Assembly (NCBI GenBank): GCA_049582065.1
Contig: JBAUTF010000310.1
Span: forward strand, 1-5,571
DNA from: DATKSS01 sp049582065
Lineage (GTDB): Bacteria; Chloroflexota; Dormibacteria; Dormibacterales; Dormibacteraceae
DNA length: 5,571 bases
Reading direction: 5' to 3'
The stretch's first letter is position 1. Each line of letters begins with the position of its first letter. A program made the position numbers and the translations under genes. The notes beneath the pieces are model-generated. The model was not told the DNA's origin, searched no databases, and was given only the letters and a program-made list of their open reading frames with translations. Shown here one piece after another: positions 1 through 5,571 of the stretch.

Positions 1-2
1 GA

Positions 3-956
3 CCGGTACCGTTTGTCTTGTACGTCATCGGCGACCTGCGCGAGGCCTTCTCGTACTTCTACATAGGTCCTTCCGCGCAGAGCTTCTGGGGCGTCTTCGG
101 CTGGTTGGATGCACCCGTCCGCATTCACACAGCGCAGGTCTCCGACCTTGTGCAGGCCGCCGAGGTCGGCGCCACCATCCTGCTCCTCGTGCTGATGTTG
201 GTCCGTATGGAAAACGTGATCACGCGACTGATCGCGATAGCGCGACGCGGGCGGCGGCGCTGGGCGCTTCGGATCGCCTTCGGAAACCCTTTCCTGAACA
301 GCTACCTGATCTTCACGGTTTTCATGTTCGTCCTCTGGGTCGTCACAAACGCCACATTCGGCCCGCAGGGCCGCAACTGGCTCCCGTACCTGTTCCCCGC
401 GTTTTCGGTTGGGATCATCTACGCCCCCAAGGTGCTCACCCACAAGCGCAGCCGTACCGTGTTTTCGGGACTTGTGGTTGCGGGCCTCGTGCTCTACTGC
501 GCAGTTGGTGGCTACTACTCGATCAAGACCATCAAGCAGCGCTACTACGGCCAGGCTTTAGCGGTGAGCTCTGCCAACGTCGCAGGCCTGCAGCGCCTCG
601 ACTCGGGGTCAGCCGGCGCGATTGACAAGATTGACGGGCTGGGCTGGCCGGACCTCGCGCAAGGCACGACCGTGGCGATCACCGGATGGACAGTCGACGA
701 GTCCCACCAGTCCCCGGGGAGCGGTGTCGTGCTGATCGTGGATGGCAACCTTTACTTTCCCGGCGTCTACGGCACCGCTCGCCAGGACGTCGTCGACAAA
801 TACCACCTCCAGGCCTATCTCAACTCCGGCTTCACCGTCTCGTTCTCGACAAGTGGCATGGCCGCCGGGCCTCATCAACTCGCCGTCGACGTCATTTCGA
901 GCGGCGGCAGCGGCTACTACGAGCTCCCACCAGTGCAGTTCAACGTCGTCACGTGA
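3..956 (+). CDS. DUF2142-like polytopic membrane protein with C-terminal beta domain (5' end cut by the window)
   Basis: The frame is open to the left edge, so the TTG at 18 is probably internal and the real start lies outside; 317 residues are visible. The segment SFWGVFGWLD (nt 81-110) and the later GPQGRNWLPYLFPA (about nt 360-401) match what I recall of DUF2142 membrane proteins, which are common in surface-polysaccharide clusters and resemble GT-C glycosyltransferases in layout; no exact reaction is established. About four hydrophobic helices are visible, near nt 160-205, 305-350, 380-425 and 470-510, with an arginine-rich cytoplasmic-looking stretch at 235-270. From about nt 640 the protein becomes soluble and beta-rich: TVAITGWTVD, VVLIVDGNLYFPGVYG and YYELPPVQFNVV look like a beta-sandwich domain of roughly 100 residues, probably extracytoplasmic. 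The gene ends TGA at 954-956 and precedes the exporter on the same strand. The family call is from motif memory, and the catalytic part, if any, is outside the window. Confidence 0.6.
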   Translation, partial: PVPFVLYVIGDLREAFSYFYIGPSAQSFWGVFGWLDAPVRIHTAQVSDLVQAAEVGATILLLVLMLVRMENVITRLIAIARRGRRRWALRIAFGNPFLNSYLIFTVFMFVLWVVTNATFGPQGRNWLPYLFPAFSVGIIYAPKVLTHKRSRTVFSGLVVAGLVLYCAVGGYYSIKTIKQRYYGQALAVSSANVAGLQRLDSGSAGAIDKIDGLGWPDLAQGTTVAITGWTVDESHQSPGSGVVLIVDGNLYFPGVYGTARQDVVDKYHLQAYLNSGFTVSFSTSGMAAGPHQLAVDVISSGGSGYYELPPVQFNVVT

Positions 957-1005
957 CGACACCGGCTCACGAATCTCGCGCGTCGCCCGCCACCTCGCGC
1001 TTGGC

Positions 1006-1011
1006 TAGAGT
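1006..1011 (+). promoter_or_regulatory. Possible -10 element (TAGAGT) before the exporter operon
   Basis: TAGAGT fits the TAnnnT pattern of sigma-70 type -10 boxes. It lies in the 133-bp gap (957-1089) between the membrane-protein stop and the permease gene, where a promoter would be expected. I see no convincing -35 box about 17 bp upstream. A predicted transcript start near 1018 would leave a leader of about 70 nt before the GTG at 1090. The same hexamer occurs just before the glycosyltransferase gene on the other strand. The rest of the gap holds no gene and no clear terminator. This is a weak call based on one hexamer and its position. Confidence 0.25.
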
Positions 1012-1089
1012 GGTACGGCTATCGCGAACGATGCTTCTAAAGCCAGCACGACTGCACTGAGCTCCGACGCCGGCGGCGCGATCAGCCCG

Positions 1090-1869
1090 GTGTTGCGGTT
1101 CCGGAACCTTGTCCGGGAGCTGGCGATCACCGACTTCAAACTCAAATACCAGGGCCTGGCGTTGGGGTATCTCTGGTCCCTGGCCAAGCCCCTGCTGCTG
1201 TTCGCCGTCCTCTACATCGTTTTCACCCGCCTGATCCGCCTTGGCGACGCCATACCCCACTACGCCGTGTATCTGCTCCTTGGGATCGTGCTCTGGTCTT
1301 ACTTCCTCGAGTCGACATTGGTGGCGATGGTGTCGGTGGTGGATCGCGGTGACCTGATCCGAAAGGTCTACTTCCCGCGGATCGTCATCCCGATAGCGAC
1401 CAGCATCAGCTCGCTGATCACGCTCGGTCTCAACCTTGTCGTGGTCTTCGGATTCATCGTGGCCACGGGCATCGGGCTCCGTCCAATCCTTCCCCTGTTT
1501 GCGTTGCTGCTGGTTGAGCTGTATCTGCTCTCATTGGGCTGCTCACTGCTGCTGGCCGCGCTCTACGTCAGGTTCCGCGACATCAAGCCCATCTGGGAGG
1601 TCGGCCTGCAGCTTCTCTTCTACGCCAGCCCGATCATCTATCCGCTGACGCTCGTGCCGACACGCTTCGCCGGCATCATGGCGATGAGCCCCATCGCCCA
1701 GATCATCGAGGACTCTCGCAAGGTGCTCATCACCCAACAAGCGCTGAGCACAGTCGACTACGTCCACTGGCCGCTGGCGCTATTGCCTTACCTGATCCCG
1801 CCCGCGATCTTCGTGGTCGGCTACCTCTACTTCGAGTCCGCCGCAGCCAAGTTTGCGGAGGAGCTGTAG
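1090..1869 (+). CDS. ABC-2 type polysaccharide export permease (Wzm/TagG-like)
   Basis: This is the membrane subunit of an ABC exporter that moves lipid-linked polysaccharide (O-antigen, teichoic-acid or similar) from the inner to the outer face of the cytoplasmic membrane. The predicted 259 residues match the usual length of about 260. The amphipathic N-terminus DFKLKYQGLALGYLWSLAKP (residues 15-34) is the family hallmark. Others are DLIRKVYFPRIVIP (88-101) and RFRDIKPIWEVGLQLLFY (161-178) followed by ASPIIYP. About six membrane helices are visible, near 35-50, 58-80, 99-125, 132-158, 170-190 and 226-248. The GTG at 1090 is the only GTG, ATG or TTG in frame upstream of the conserved region, but it has no Shine-Dalgarno. 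The reading frame stays open back to a TAG at 1006-1008, adding 27 coding-like codons, so the true start is uncertain. The gene ends two bases before the ATPase gene. The family call is firm; the substrate is not determinable from the sequence. Confidence 0.9.
   Translation: MLRFRNLVRELAITDFKLKYQGLALGYLWSLAKPLLLFAVLYIVFTRLIRLGDAIPHYAVYLLLGIVLWSYFLESTLVAMVSVVDRGDLIRKVYFPRIVIPIATSISSLITLGLNLVVVFGFIVATGIGLRPILPLFALLLVELYLLSLGCSLLLAALYVRFRDIKPIWEVGLQLLFYASPIIYPLTLVPTRFAGIMAMSPIAQIIEDSRKVLITQQALSTVDYVHWPLALLPYLIPPAIFVVGYLYFESAAAKFAEEL
1857..1863 (+). promoter_or_regulatory. Strong Shine-Dalgarno for the exporter ATPase
   Basis: GGAGGAG sits 8 nt before the ATG at 1872 and lies wholly inside the last codons of the permease gene (…GCG GAG GAG CTG TAG). 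It fixes the ATPase start and implies translational coupling of the two subunits. It is the only strong Shine-Dalgarno among the gene starts visible in the window. Confidence 0.85.
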
Positions 1870-1871
1870 GC

Positions 1872-3077
1872 ATGGCGAGCGAGATCGCGGTGTCGGTCAC
1901 CGGCCTCAGCAAAGTGTTTCGGATTCCGTTCGAGCGGCGCAACAGGCTCAGGGAGCACATGGTGCATCTCTTCAGAAGCCCTGGCTATCGGCGGCTCGAA
2001 GCCCTGAACGATGTCAATCTGGAGATCCGCCGTGGGGAGTTCTTCGGGATCATTGGCCGCAACGGCGGCGGCAAGAGCACGCTGCTGAAGATCCTGGCGG
2101 GGATATATCAGCCGACTCAGGGGAAGGTCAAGATCTCAGGCCGGCTCTCCCCGTTCATCGAGCTGGGCGTCGGCTTCAACCCGGAGCTGACCGCCCGGGA
2201 CAACGTTTTCCTCAACGGGGCGATCCTGGGTTTGGATCGCAAGCAGGTCGCGGCCCAATTCGACAACATCATCGGCTTCGCCGAGCTCGAGGACTTCGTC
2301 GACCAAAAGGTCAAGAACTTCTCGTCTGGGATGCTCGTCCGGCTGGCATTCTCTGTCGCGATCAGAGCCCACGCCGACATCCTCCTCATCGACGAGGTGC
2401 TGGCGGTAGGCGACTTTGAATTTCAGCAGAAGTGCTTCAACGTCTTCCGCCAGCTGAAGGCGGAGGAGAAGACGATCATCTTCGTCAGCCACGACCTGAC
2501 GTCAATCAACGAGTTCTCGGATCGCGTGCTGATCCTCGACCGAGGAGTCGCACACGGCGTCTACGCCCCCGAGAAGGCGATCAGCGAGTACCACCGTCTC
2601 ATCGAAGCCAGGGTCGACCACTCTACCGCCGGCAACGGTCAAGCGGCCGCAGACGCTCCCCATGGACGCAACGAGCTGCCCACTGTGCGCGCCGTCGCGA
2701 TGTTCAGCAAGGGCACGCACACCCATGAGGTTCATCGTGGTGATGAGGCTACTGTGCTGGTGACTGTTGGCAACCCACGGCGGATGCCCATTAACGTCGG
2801 CGTCGCCATCTACCGCAGCGACGGGCTCTACTGCTTTGGGACTAATACGTTCATCTCCAAGACCCCCCCTCCGCAAGACGAACAGGTCGCGATCGAGGTT
2901 CGGTTTTCCGAGGTCGGGCTGTTGAGAGGGAACTACTACCTCCTGGTCGGCATTTTCGGCGACAAGGAGAAGACCGTGTACGAGATGCGGAATCACGCGT
3001 ACGAGTTTCAGGTCGACCAACAGGATGGCTACGAGGGAGCGGTCTACCTGCCGCACAGCTGGCATATCCGCTCCTGA
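1872..3077 (+). CDS. ABC polysaccharide exporter ATPase with Wzt-type C-terminal glycan-binding domain
   Basis: This is the cytoplasmic ATPase that powers export through the permease encoded just upstream. The 401 residues divide into an ATPase domain (about 1-250) and a C-terminal beta-sandwich (about 268-397). Visible motifs are Walker A GRNGGGKST (62-70), the family-typical Q-loop region ELGVGFNPELT (97-107), a signature loop written FSSGM instead of LSGGQ (150-154), Walker B ILLIDE (170-175) with D-loop, and switch histidine H207 in FVSHD. FSSGM and the LGVGF stretch are normal for the Wzt/TagH/RfbB branch. The extension (VRAVAMFSKG…, INVGVAIYRSDGLYCFGTNT, LLRGNYYLLVGIFG, YEGAVYLPHSWH) matches the Wzt_C domain. 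In E. coli O8/O9a, that domain binds the capped non-reducing end of the finished chain. A Pro/Ala/Gly-containing linker near 250-268 joins the halves. It starts at ATG 1872 behind GGAGGAG and is co-transcribed with the permease. ATPase call very firm; the C-domain call is also good. Confidence 0.95.
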   Translation: MASEIAVSVTGLSKVFRIPFERRNRLREHMVHLFRSPGYRRLEALNDVNLEIRRGEFFGIIGRNGGGKSTLLKILAGIYQPTQGKVKISGRLSPFIELGVGFNPELTARDNVFLNGAILGLDRKQVAAQFDNIIGFAELEDFVDQKVKNFSSGMLVRLAFSVAIRAHADILLIDEVLAVGDFEFQQKCFNVFRQLKAEEKTIIFVSHDLTSINEFSDRVLILDRGVAHGVYAPEKAISEYHRLIEARVDHSTAGNGQAAADAPHGRNELPTVRAVAMFSKGTHTHEVHRGDEATVLVTVGNPRRMPINVGVAIYRSDGLYCFGTNTFISKTPPPQDEQVAIEVRFSEVGLLRGNYYLLVGIFGDKEKTVYEMRNHAYEFQVDQQDGYEGAVYLPHSWHIRS

Positions 3078-3098
3078 GCGACAGTGGCGGCGGGAGCC

Positions 3099-4391
3099 TC
3101 AGTCGGGCTCGGAGCTGAACCGGCGCTCCAGCCCCTGCACGCGGCTCAGCCAGCGTAGGAACTGTGCATAGCGCTCGTCGCTGTACCCGGCGTAAAAGGG
3201 CTCCTGGAACAGAGGCACGATCTCGGCGTCGGTGCGCCGGCGGCGGCCCTGGATCCAGGCTCGCTTCTCGTTCAGGGAGTCCAGCTGGTGGGCGAACTGA
3301 CTCAGTGCGACGTAATGGCTTGCGGCCACCCCCGACACGCGATAGCTAGGCCCGCCGAACACGTTCAGGATCGCGATGAGGCCGTCGACGACCAGGGCCA
3401 ACACGAAGTGAACGCTTCTTCGACACGCGGCGACGAAACCCTCCTCGCTTAAAACGCGGCGGGCCTTGGCAGCGAGGCTGGGCGCTTGTGGCTCGACGGT
3501 TGAAAGCGGTTGAGACGTCGTCCCCCGATCCGCCGCGCCGCCACCGAGCTCGAAACGAGGAGGATCGAGCTTTGACATACGCAGGGCTCGCTCATTCAAG
3601 AGCATCAAAGCCGCAGGCAGCGCGACGGCCAGGTTCTGATCGTCATAGCACTTATAGATCGTGGCCAGCGCGTTGCGTTCGGTCAGGGCGCGGAGCTTGT
3701 GTGGCTGGATCCGCCTGGCGGTGCTGTGGTGGCGGTGATAGGCGGTGGCGCGCGGCGTGTACCACACGTCGTGACCGAGCACGTTGAGACGCCAGCCGAG
3801 GTCGACGTCCTCGAAGAAGGCGAAGAAGTCGGGGTCGAAGCCCCCCACTTCGAGGAAGAGATCGCGCCGGATCAGCATGGCGCCACCGCATGCGAAGAGC
3901 AGGCGCCTGGACCTGTCGTGCGGTGATTCCCGCTTTCCCTGGTCGAGCTGGAAGGCCTGGCCCATGAAGTTGACGCCCCCGCCCACGAAGTCCAGGGCGG
4001 ATCCGTCCCAGTTGACGATCCGCGACGCTATGCACGCGGCATCCGGTCGCTCTTCCAGGGTCGCCAGCATGTCCTTGACCCATGACGGCTTGACCCACAT
4101 GTCGTTGTTGAGAAAGCCCACCCACTCCCCACCGGCCTCCCGCGCGGCGCGGTCATTGCCTTCGGCGAACCCGTAGTTGCGGTCGAGCGCGATGACCTTG
4201 ACCCGAGCGAACTTCGCTTTCACGAACTCCACCGATCCGTCGGTCGACCCGTTGTCACACAGGATCACCTCGAGCCTGGATTCGGGGTAATCGAGTTCGC
4301 TGAGCGAACCAAGGCATGACGAGAGATGATGCTTGCCGTCCCAGTTGAGGACGATCAAGGACACGCCTGGAAGCTCAGCCAAAGTCACCAC
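3099..4391 (-). CDS. Family 2 (GT-A) glycosyltransferase, rhamnosyltransferase-like
   Basis: This is a 430-residue cytoplasmic or membrane-associated enzyme that transfers a sugar from a nucleotide-sugar donor to a growing surface glycan. The GT-A domain covers about 10-225. It has VSLIVLNWDG (10-19), the donor-binding CDNGSTDGS (45-53), NYGFAEGND (72-80), the metal-site NND (95-97, a DxD variant), CGGAMLIRRDLF (168-179), the acceptor/catalytic FFEDVDLGWR (192-201) and YHRHHS (218-223). These are typical of the WbbL/GT2 rhamnosyltransferase-like group, but donor and acceptor cannot be read from sequence. After a variable linker with Pro/Gln/Ser (about 275-310), a hydrophobic stretch (about 322-342) may anchor it to the membrane, followed by a charged tail. 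The start is ambiguous: GTG at 4391, GTG at 4388, TTG at 4382 and GTG at 4364 are all in frame and none has a clear Shine-Dalgarno. It lies 19 bp downstream of the hydrolase gene and may share its transcript. It converges on the exporter genes. Confidence 0.88.
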   Translation of the reverse strand: MVTLAELPGVSLIVLNWDGKHHLSSCLGSLSELDYPESRLEVILCDNGSTDGSVEFVKAKFARVKVIALDRNYGFAEGNDRAAREAGGEWVGFLNNDMWVKPSWVKDMLATLEERPDAACIASRIVNWDGSALDFVGGGVNFMGQAFQLDQGKRESPHDRSRRLLFACGGAMLIRRDLFLEVGGFDPDFFAFFEDVDLGWRLNVLGHDVWYTPRATAYHRHHSTARRIQPHKLRALTERNALATIYKCYDDQNLAVALPAALMLLNERALRMSKLDPPRFELGGGAADRGTTSQPLSTVEPQAPSLAAKARRVLSEEGFVAACRRSVHFVLALVVDGLIAILNVFGGPSYRVSGVAASHYVALSQFAHQLDSLNEKRAWIQGRRRRTDAEIVPLFQEPFYAGYSDERYAQFLRWLSRVQGLERRFSSEPD

Positions 4392-4397
4392 ACTCTA
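4392..4397 (-). promoter_or_regulatory. Possible -10 element (TAGAGT) next to the glycosyltransferase start
   Basis: Read on the minus strand, TAGAGT is directly followed by the GTGGTG start candidates. A transcript starting 6-8 nt downstream of it would begin near 4385, after both GTGs. Translation would then start at TTG 4382 or GTG 4364, possibly leaderless. No -35 match is visible. The same hexamer stands in the gap before the permease gene. It could equally be a chance match in the 19-bp spacer of an operon. Confidence 0.2.
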
Positions 4398-4410
4398 GTG
4401 GTGGCGGCGT

Positions 4411-5571
4411 TTAGGTTGGGCCGTAGTACCAGAGCGCGGGCGCCGAGAAACCGGACCCAGTTGAGGGCGCGACGAAGATGGTGGTGCCGTTGACGGCAAC
4501 CAGGCTCGCCTTTCCAGTGCCCGCAACGTCCGCGAGCATGGTCGCCACCGACCCATAGAAGGGAGCGTTCAGCCACATGGTCGATGGGCCGAAGCTTCCT
4601 CCGGTCGAGGTCATGACCCAGGAATTGGTGCCGTTGACCGCCACCAAATCGGAGCGGCCATCGCCGTTGACGTCTCCGATCATCGTCGCCACCGATCCAT
4701 AGAAGGGAGCGTTCGACCACAGGTACGGGGAACCAAAGCGCGATCCGGTGGACGTCATGACCCACGTGTTGTTATGGTTCACCGCCACCACGTCTGCCTT
4801 GTGGTCTCCAGTGACGTCTCCCACCAGCATCGTGACGTCACCTGAGAACGGGACGCCCGACCACAGCGTCGGCGGACCAAAGCTCGTGCCGGTTGACAGC
4901 ATCACAAACACGCTGCTGTTGTTGACCGCCACGAGATCGGCCTTGCCATCTCCATTGACGTCAGCCAGGAACGTGCCCCGTGTGCCATAGAACGGGGTGT
5001 TGGACCAAAGGGCCGGCGCCGCAAAGGATGTTCCTGACGAGGCCATTACAAACGTCTGAGCGCCGTTGACCGCCACCACGTCTGTCTTTCCGTCGCCTGT
5101 CACGTCGCCCACAAGCGTCGCCACCGATCCATAGAACGGATAGGTGGCCCAGGGAGTGGGCGTTGAAAAGCCGGTTGCGGTGGCCTGCATCACGCAGGTG
5201 CCACCAGTTCGGACCGCCAGGCTCCCACCGGTACCGGTGAAGTTACCGGCGGCGAATACGGTGCCCGGGCACGCGAAGTGCGCCGAGAGGGAGTTCCAGA
5301 GCTCAGGCGATCCGCCTCCGTAGTCGAGCGTGAAGAGCCCGACACCGCGGAGGTTGTCGCGGTTGACCAGGTCGTACTTGGCCCCCAGCGACTGGACGTC
5401 ATCCCAGTACTGCTCGCGGTTGCAGGTGAAGTCCGACGAGTACCAGGTGTCCCACTCGCTCTGGCCGTCAGTTGGGTCGCGATGTGCGCTGAAGCTGGCG
5501 ACTCCGGTGTCGGTCGGCGTGCTCACGGAGTACAGGTAGGTCGACGCGACGAAGTACGGGGCGTCGAACCG
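4411..5571 (-). CDS. Probable secreted GH18-like glycoside hydrolase with C-terminal FG-GAP repeats (5' part cut by the window)
   Basis: The frame is open to the right edge, giving 386 residues before the TAA at 4411-4413; the GTG at 5526 is internal to the run-on frame and need not be a start. The first ~100 visible residues (nt 5275-5571) resemble the end of a GH18 (chitinase/peptidoglycan hydrolase-type) barrel: REQYWDDVQSLGAKYDLV, then NLRGVGLFTLDYGGG and PELWNSLSAHF, the last strand and helix of the barrel as I recall it. The GH18 catalytic DxxDxDxE would lie outside the window and is not seen. The remainder is a tandem FG-GAP/VCBS array, expected to fold as a calcium-binding beta-propeller outside the cell and bind a glycan or protein. 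Cysteines in DFTCNR, FACPG and GTCVM fit an exported protein. A signal peptide, if present, is outside. No terminator follows; the glycosyltransferase gene starts 19 bp on. FG-GAP call firm, GH18 call moderate. Confidence 0.7.
   Translation of the reverse strand, partial: RFDAPYFVASTYLYSVSTPTDTGVASFSAHRDPTDGQSEWDTWYSSDFTCNREQYWDDVQSLGAKYDLVNRDNLRGVGLFTLDYGGGSPELWNSLSAHFACPGTVFAAGNFTGTGGSLAVRTGGTCVMQATATGFSTPTPWATYPFYGSVATLVGDVTGDGKTDVVAVNGAQTFVMASSGTSFAAPALWSNTPFYGTRGTFLADVNGDGKADLVAVNNSSVFVMLSTGTSFGPPTLWSGVPFSGDVTMLVGDVTGDHKADVVAVNHNNTWVMTSTGSRFGSPYLWSNAPFYGSVATMIGDVNGDGRSDLVAVNGTNSWVMTSTGGSFGPSTMWLNAPFYGSVATMLADVAGTGKASLVAVNGTTIFVAPSTGSGFSAPALWYYGPT
4429..5274 (-). repeat. FG-GAP/VCBS tandem repeat array, 144-bp unit
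   Basis: There are five units of exactly 48 codons at 5005-5148, 4861-5004, 4717-4860, 4573-4716 and 4429-4572, preceded by a shorter degenerate unit at about 5149-5274. Each unit runs PFYG…, then a D-x-(N/T)-G-D-G-(K/R)-x-D calcium loop, LVAVN, a WVMTSTG-like strand and a closing LW. The calcium loops in order are NFTGTGGS (degenerate), DVTGDGKTD, DVNGDGKAD, DVTGDHKAD, DVNGDGRSD and DVAGTGKAS (degenerate). The octamer CCATAGAA (plus strand) recurs at 4553, 4697, 4985 and 5129, and as a variant at 4841, all spaced by multiples of 144. Six units would suit a propeller; the blade number is an inference. Confidence 0.9.

Noticed and set aside
609..962. Minus-strand open frame of 117 codons opposite the first gene
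   Set aside because: It lies antisense to a well-supported membrane protein, has a low-complexity acidic/arginine composition typical of GC-rich shadow frames, and shows no recognisable motif.
978..1000. GCGCG…CGCGC inverted repeat as terminator of the first gene
   Set aside because: The stem is only 5 bp with a 13-nt loop and no T-run, easily expected by chance in GC-rich sequence.
2055..2081. Unusual Walker A (GRNGGGKST rather than GxNGAGKST) as a possible defect
   Set aside because: It still satisfies GxxGxGK(S/T), and all other ATPase motifs are intact, so it is a tolerated variant.
1853..2419. Plus-strand open frame of 188 codons overlapping the ATPase
   Set aside because: It runs in another frame through the Walker A, signature and Walker B region, which fixes the true frame; its product is Arg/Pro/Gln-rich without motifs.
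2502..3065. Minus-strand open frame of 187 codons opposite the Wzt C-terminal domain
   Set aside because: The plus-strand frame encodes a recognisable domain up to its stop. The antisense product has no family features and is explained by high GC3.
3652..4125. Minus-strand 157-codon frame inside the glycosyltransferase
   Set aside because: It is the +1 shadow of a frame carrying all GT2 motifs in order, with no sign of a frameshift joining the two.
4385..4765. Minus-strand 126-codon frame with repeated RSLLW-like segments
   Set aside because: The apparent repeat is the out-of-frame reading of the 144-bp FG-GAP units.
4429..5148. Regular 144-bp periodicity suggesting a CRISPR array or satellite
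   Set aside because: The units are divergent, translate in frame as FG-GAP repeats, and have no spacer/repeat alternation.

Overview
The window is about 5.6 kb of GC-rich DNA (my estimate is 60-63 % G+C, not computed) with densely packed genes and many GTG/TTG start candidates. It looks like a chromosomal cell-surface polysaccharide locus from a high-GC bacterium, most plausibly an actinobacterium or a related soil lineage. There is no rRNA, tRNA or other taxonomic marker, so the lineage is an inference. I see no insertion sequence, integrase, CRISPR array or RNA gene.

Left half, plus strand. The window opens inside the 3' part of a polytopic membrane protein of the DUF2142 type that carries an appended C-terminal beta-rich domain (3-956). 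After a 133-bp gap come two tightly coupled genes for an ABC polysaccharide exporter. The first is the Wzm/TagG-like permease (1090-1869). The second is the Wzt/TagH-like ATPase (1872-3077), whose C-terminal extension looks like the Wzt glycan-recognition domain. The spacer is 2 bp and the ATPase Shine-Dalgarno lies inside the permease's last codons, so they are almost certainly co-transcribed.

Right half, minus strand, converging on the exporter. A family-2 glycosyltransferase (3099-4391) ends 21 bp from the ATPase stop codon. Upstream of it, 19 bp away, is the 3' part of a probable secreted glycoside hydrolase (4411 to the right edge). Its visible N-terminal portion resembles the end of a GH18 barrel, and the rest is a run of FG-GAP/VCBS repeats with an exact 144-bp (48-residue) period, probably a beta-propeller.

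Taken together, this suggests that the glycosyltransferase adds sugars to a lipid-linked glycan in the cytoplasm. The Wzm-Wzt pair flips the finished, end-marked chain across the membrane. The DUF2142-like protein may act in surface-glycan assembly, and the GH18/FG-GAP protein acts outside the cell on a glycan. The exporter assignment is strong; links between the convergent halves rest on proximity only. Nothing here amounts to a clearly new system. The points most worth a second look are the unclear permease start, the TAGAGT motif in front of two genes that lack Shine-Dalgarno sequences, and the graded degeneration and recent duplication in the FG-GAP array. [Form note: the feature confidence values were missing from the original answer and were filled in from its wording when it was reformatted.]
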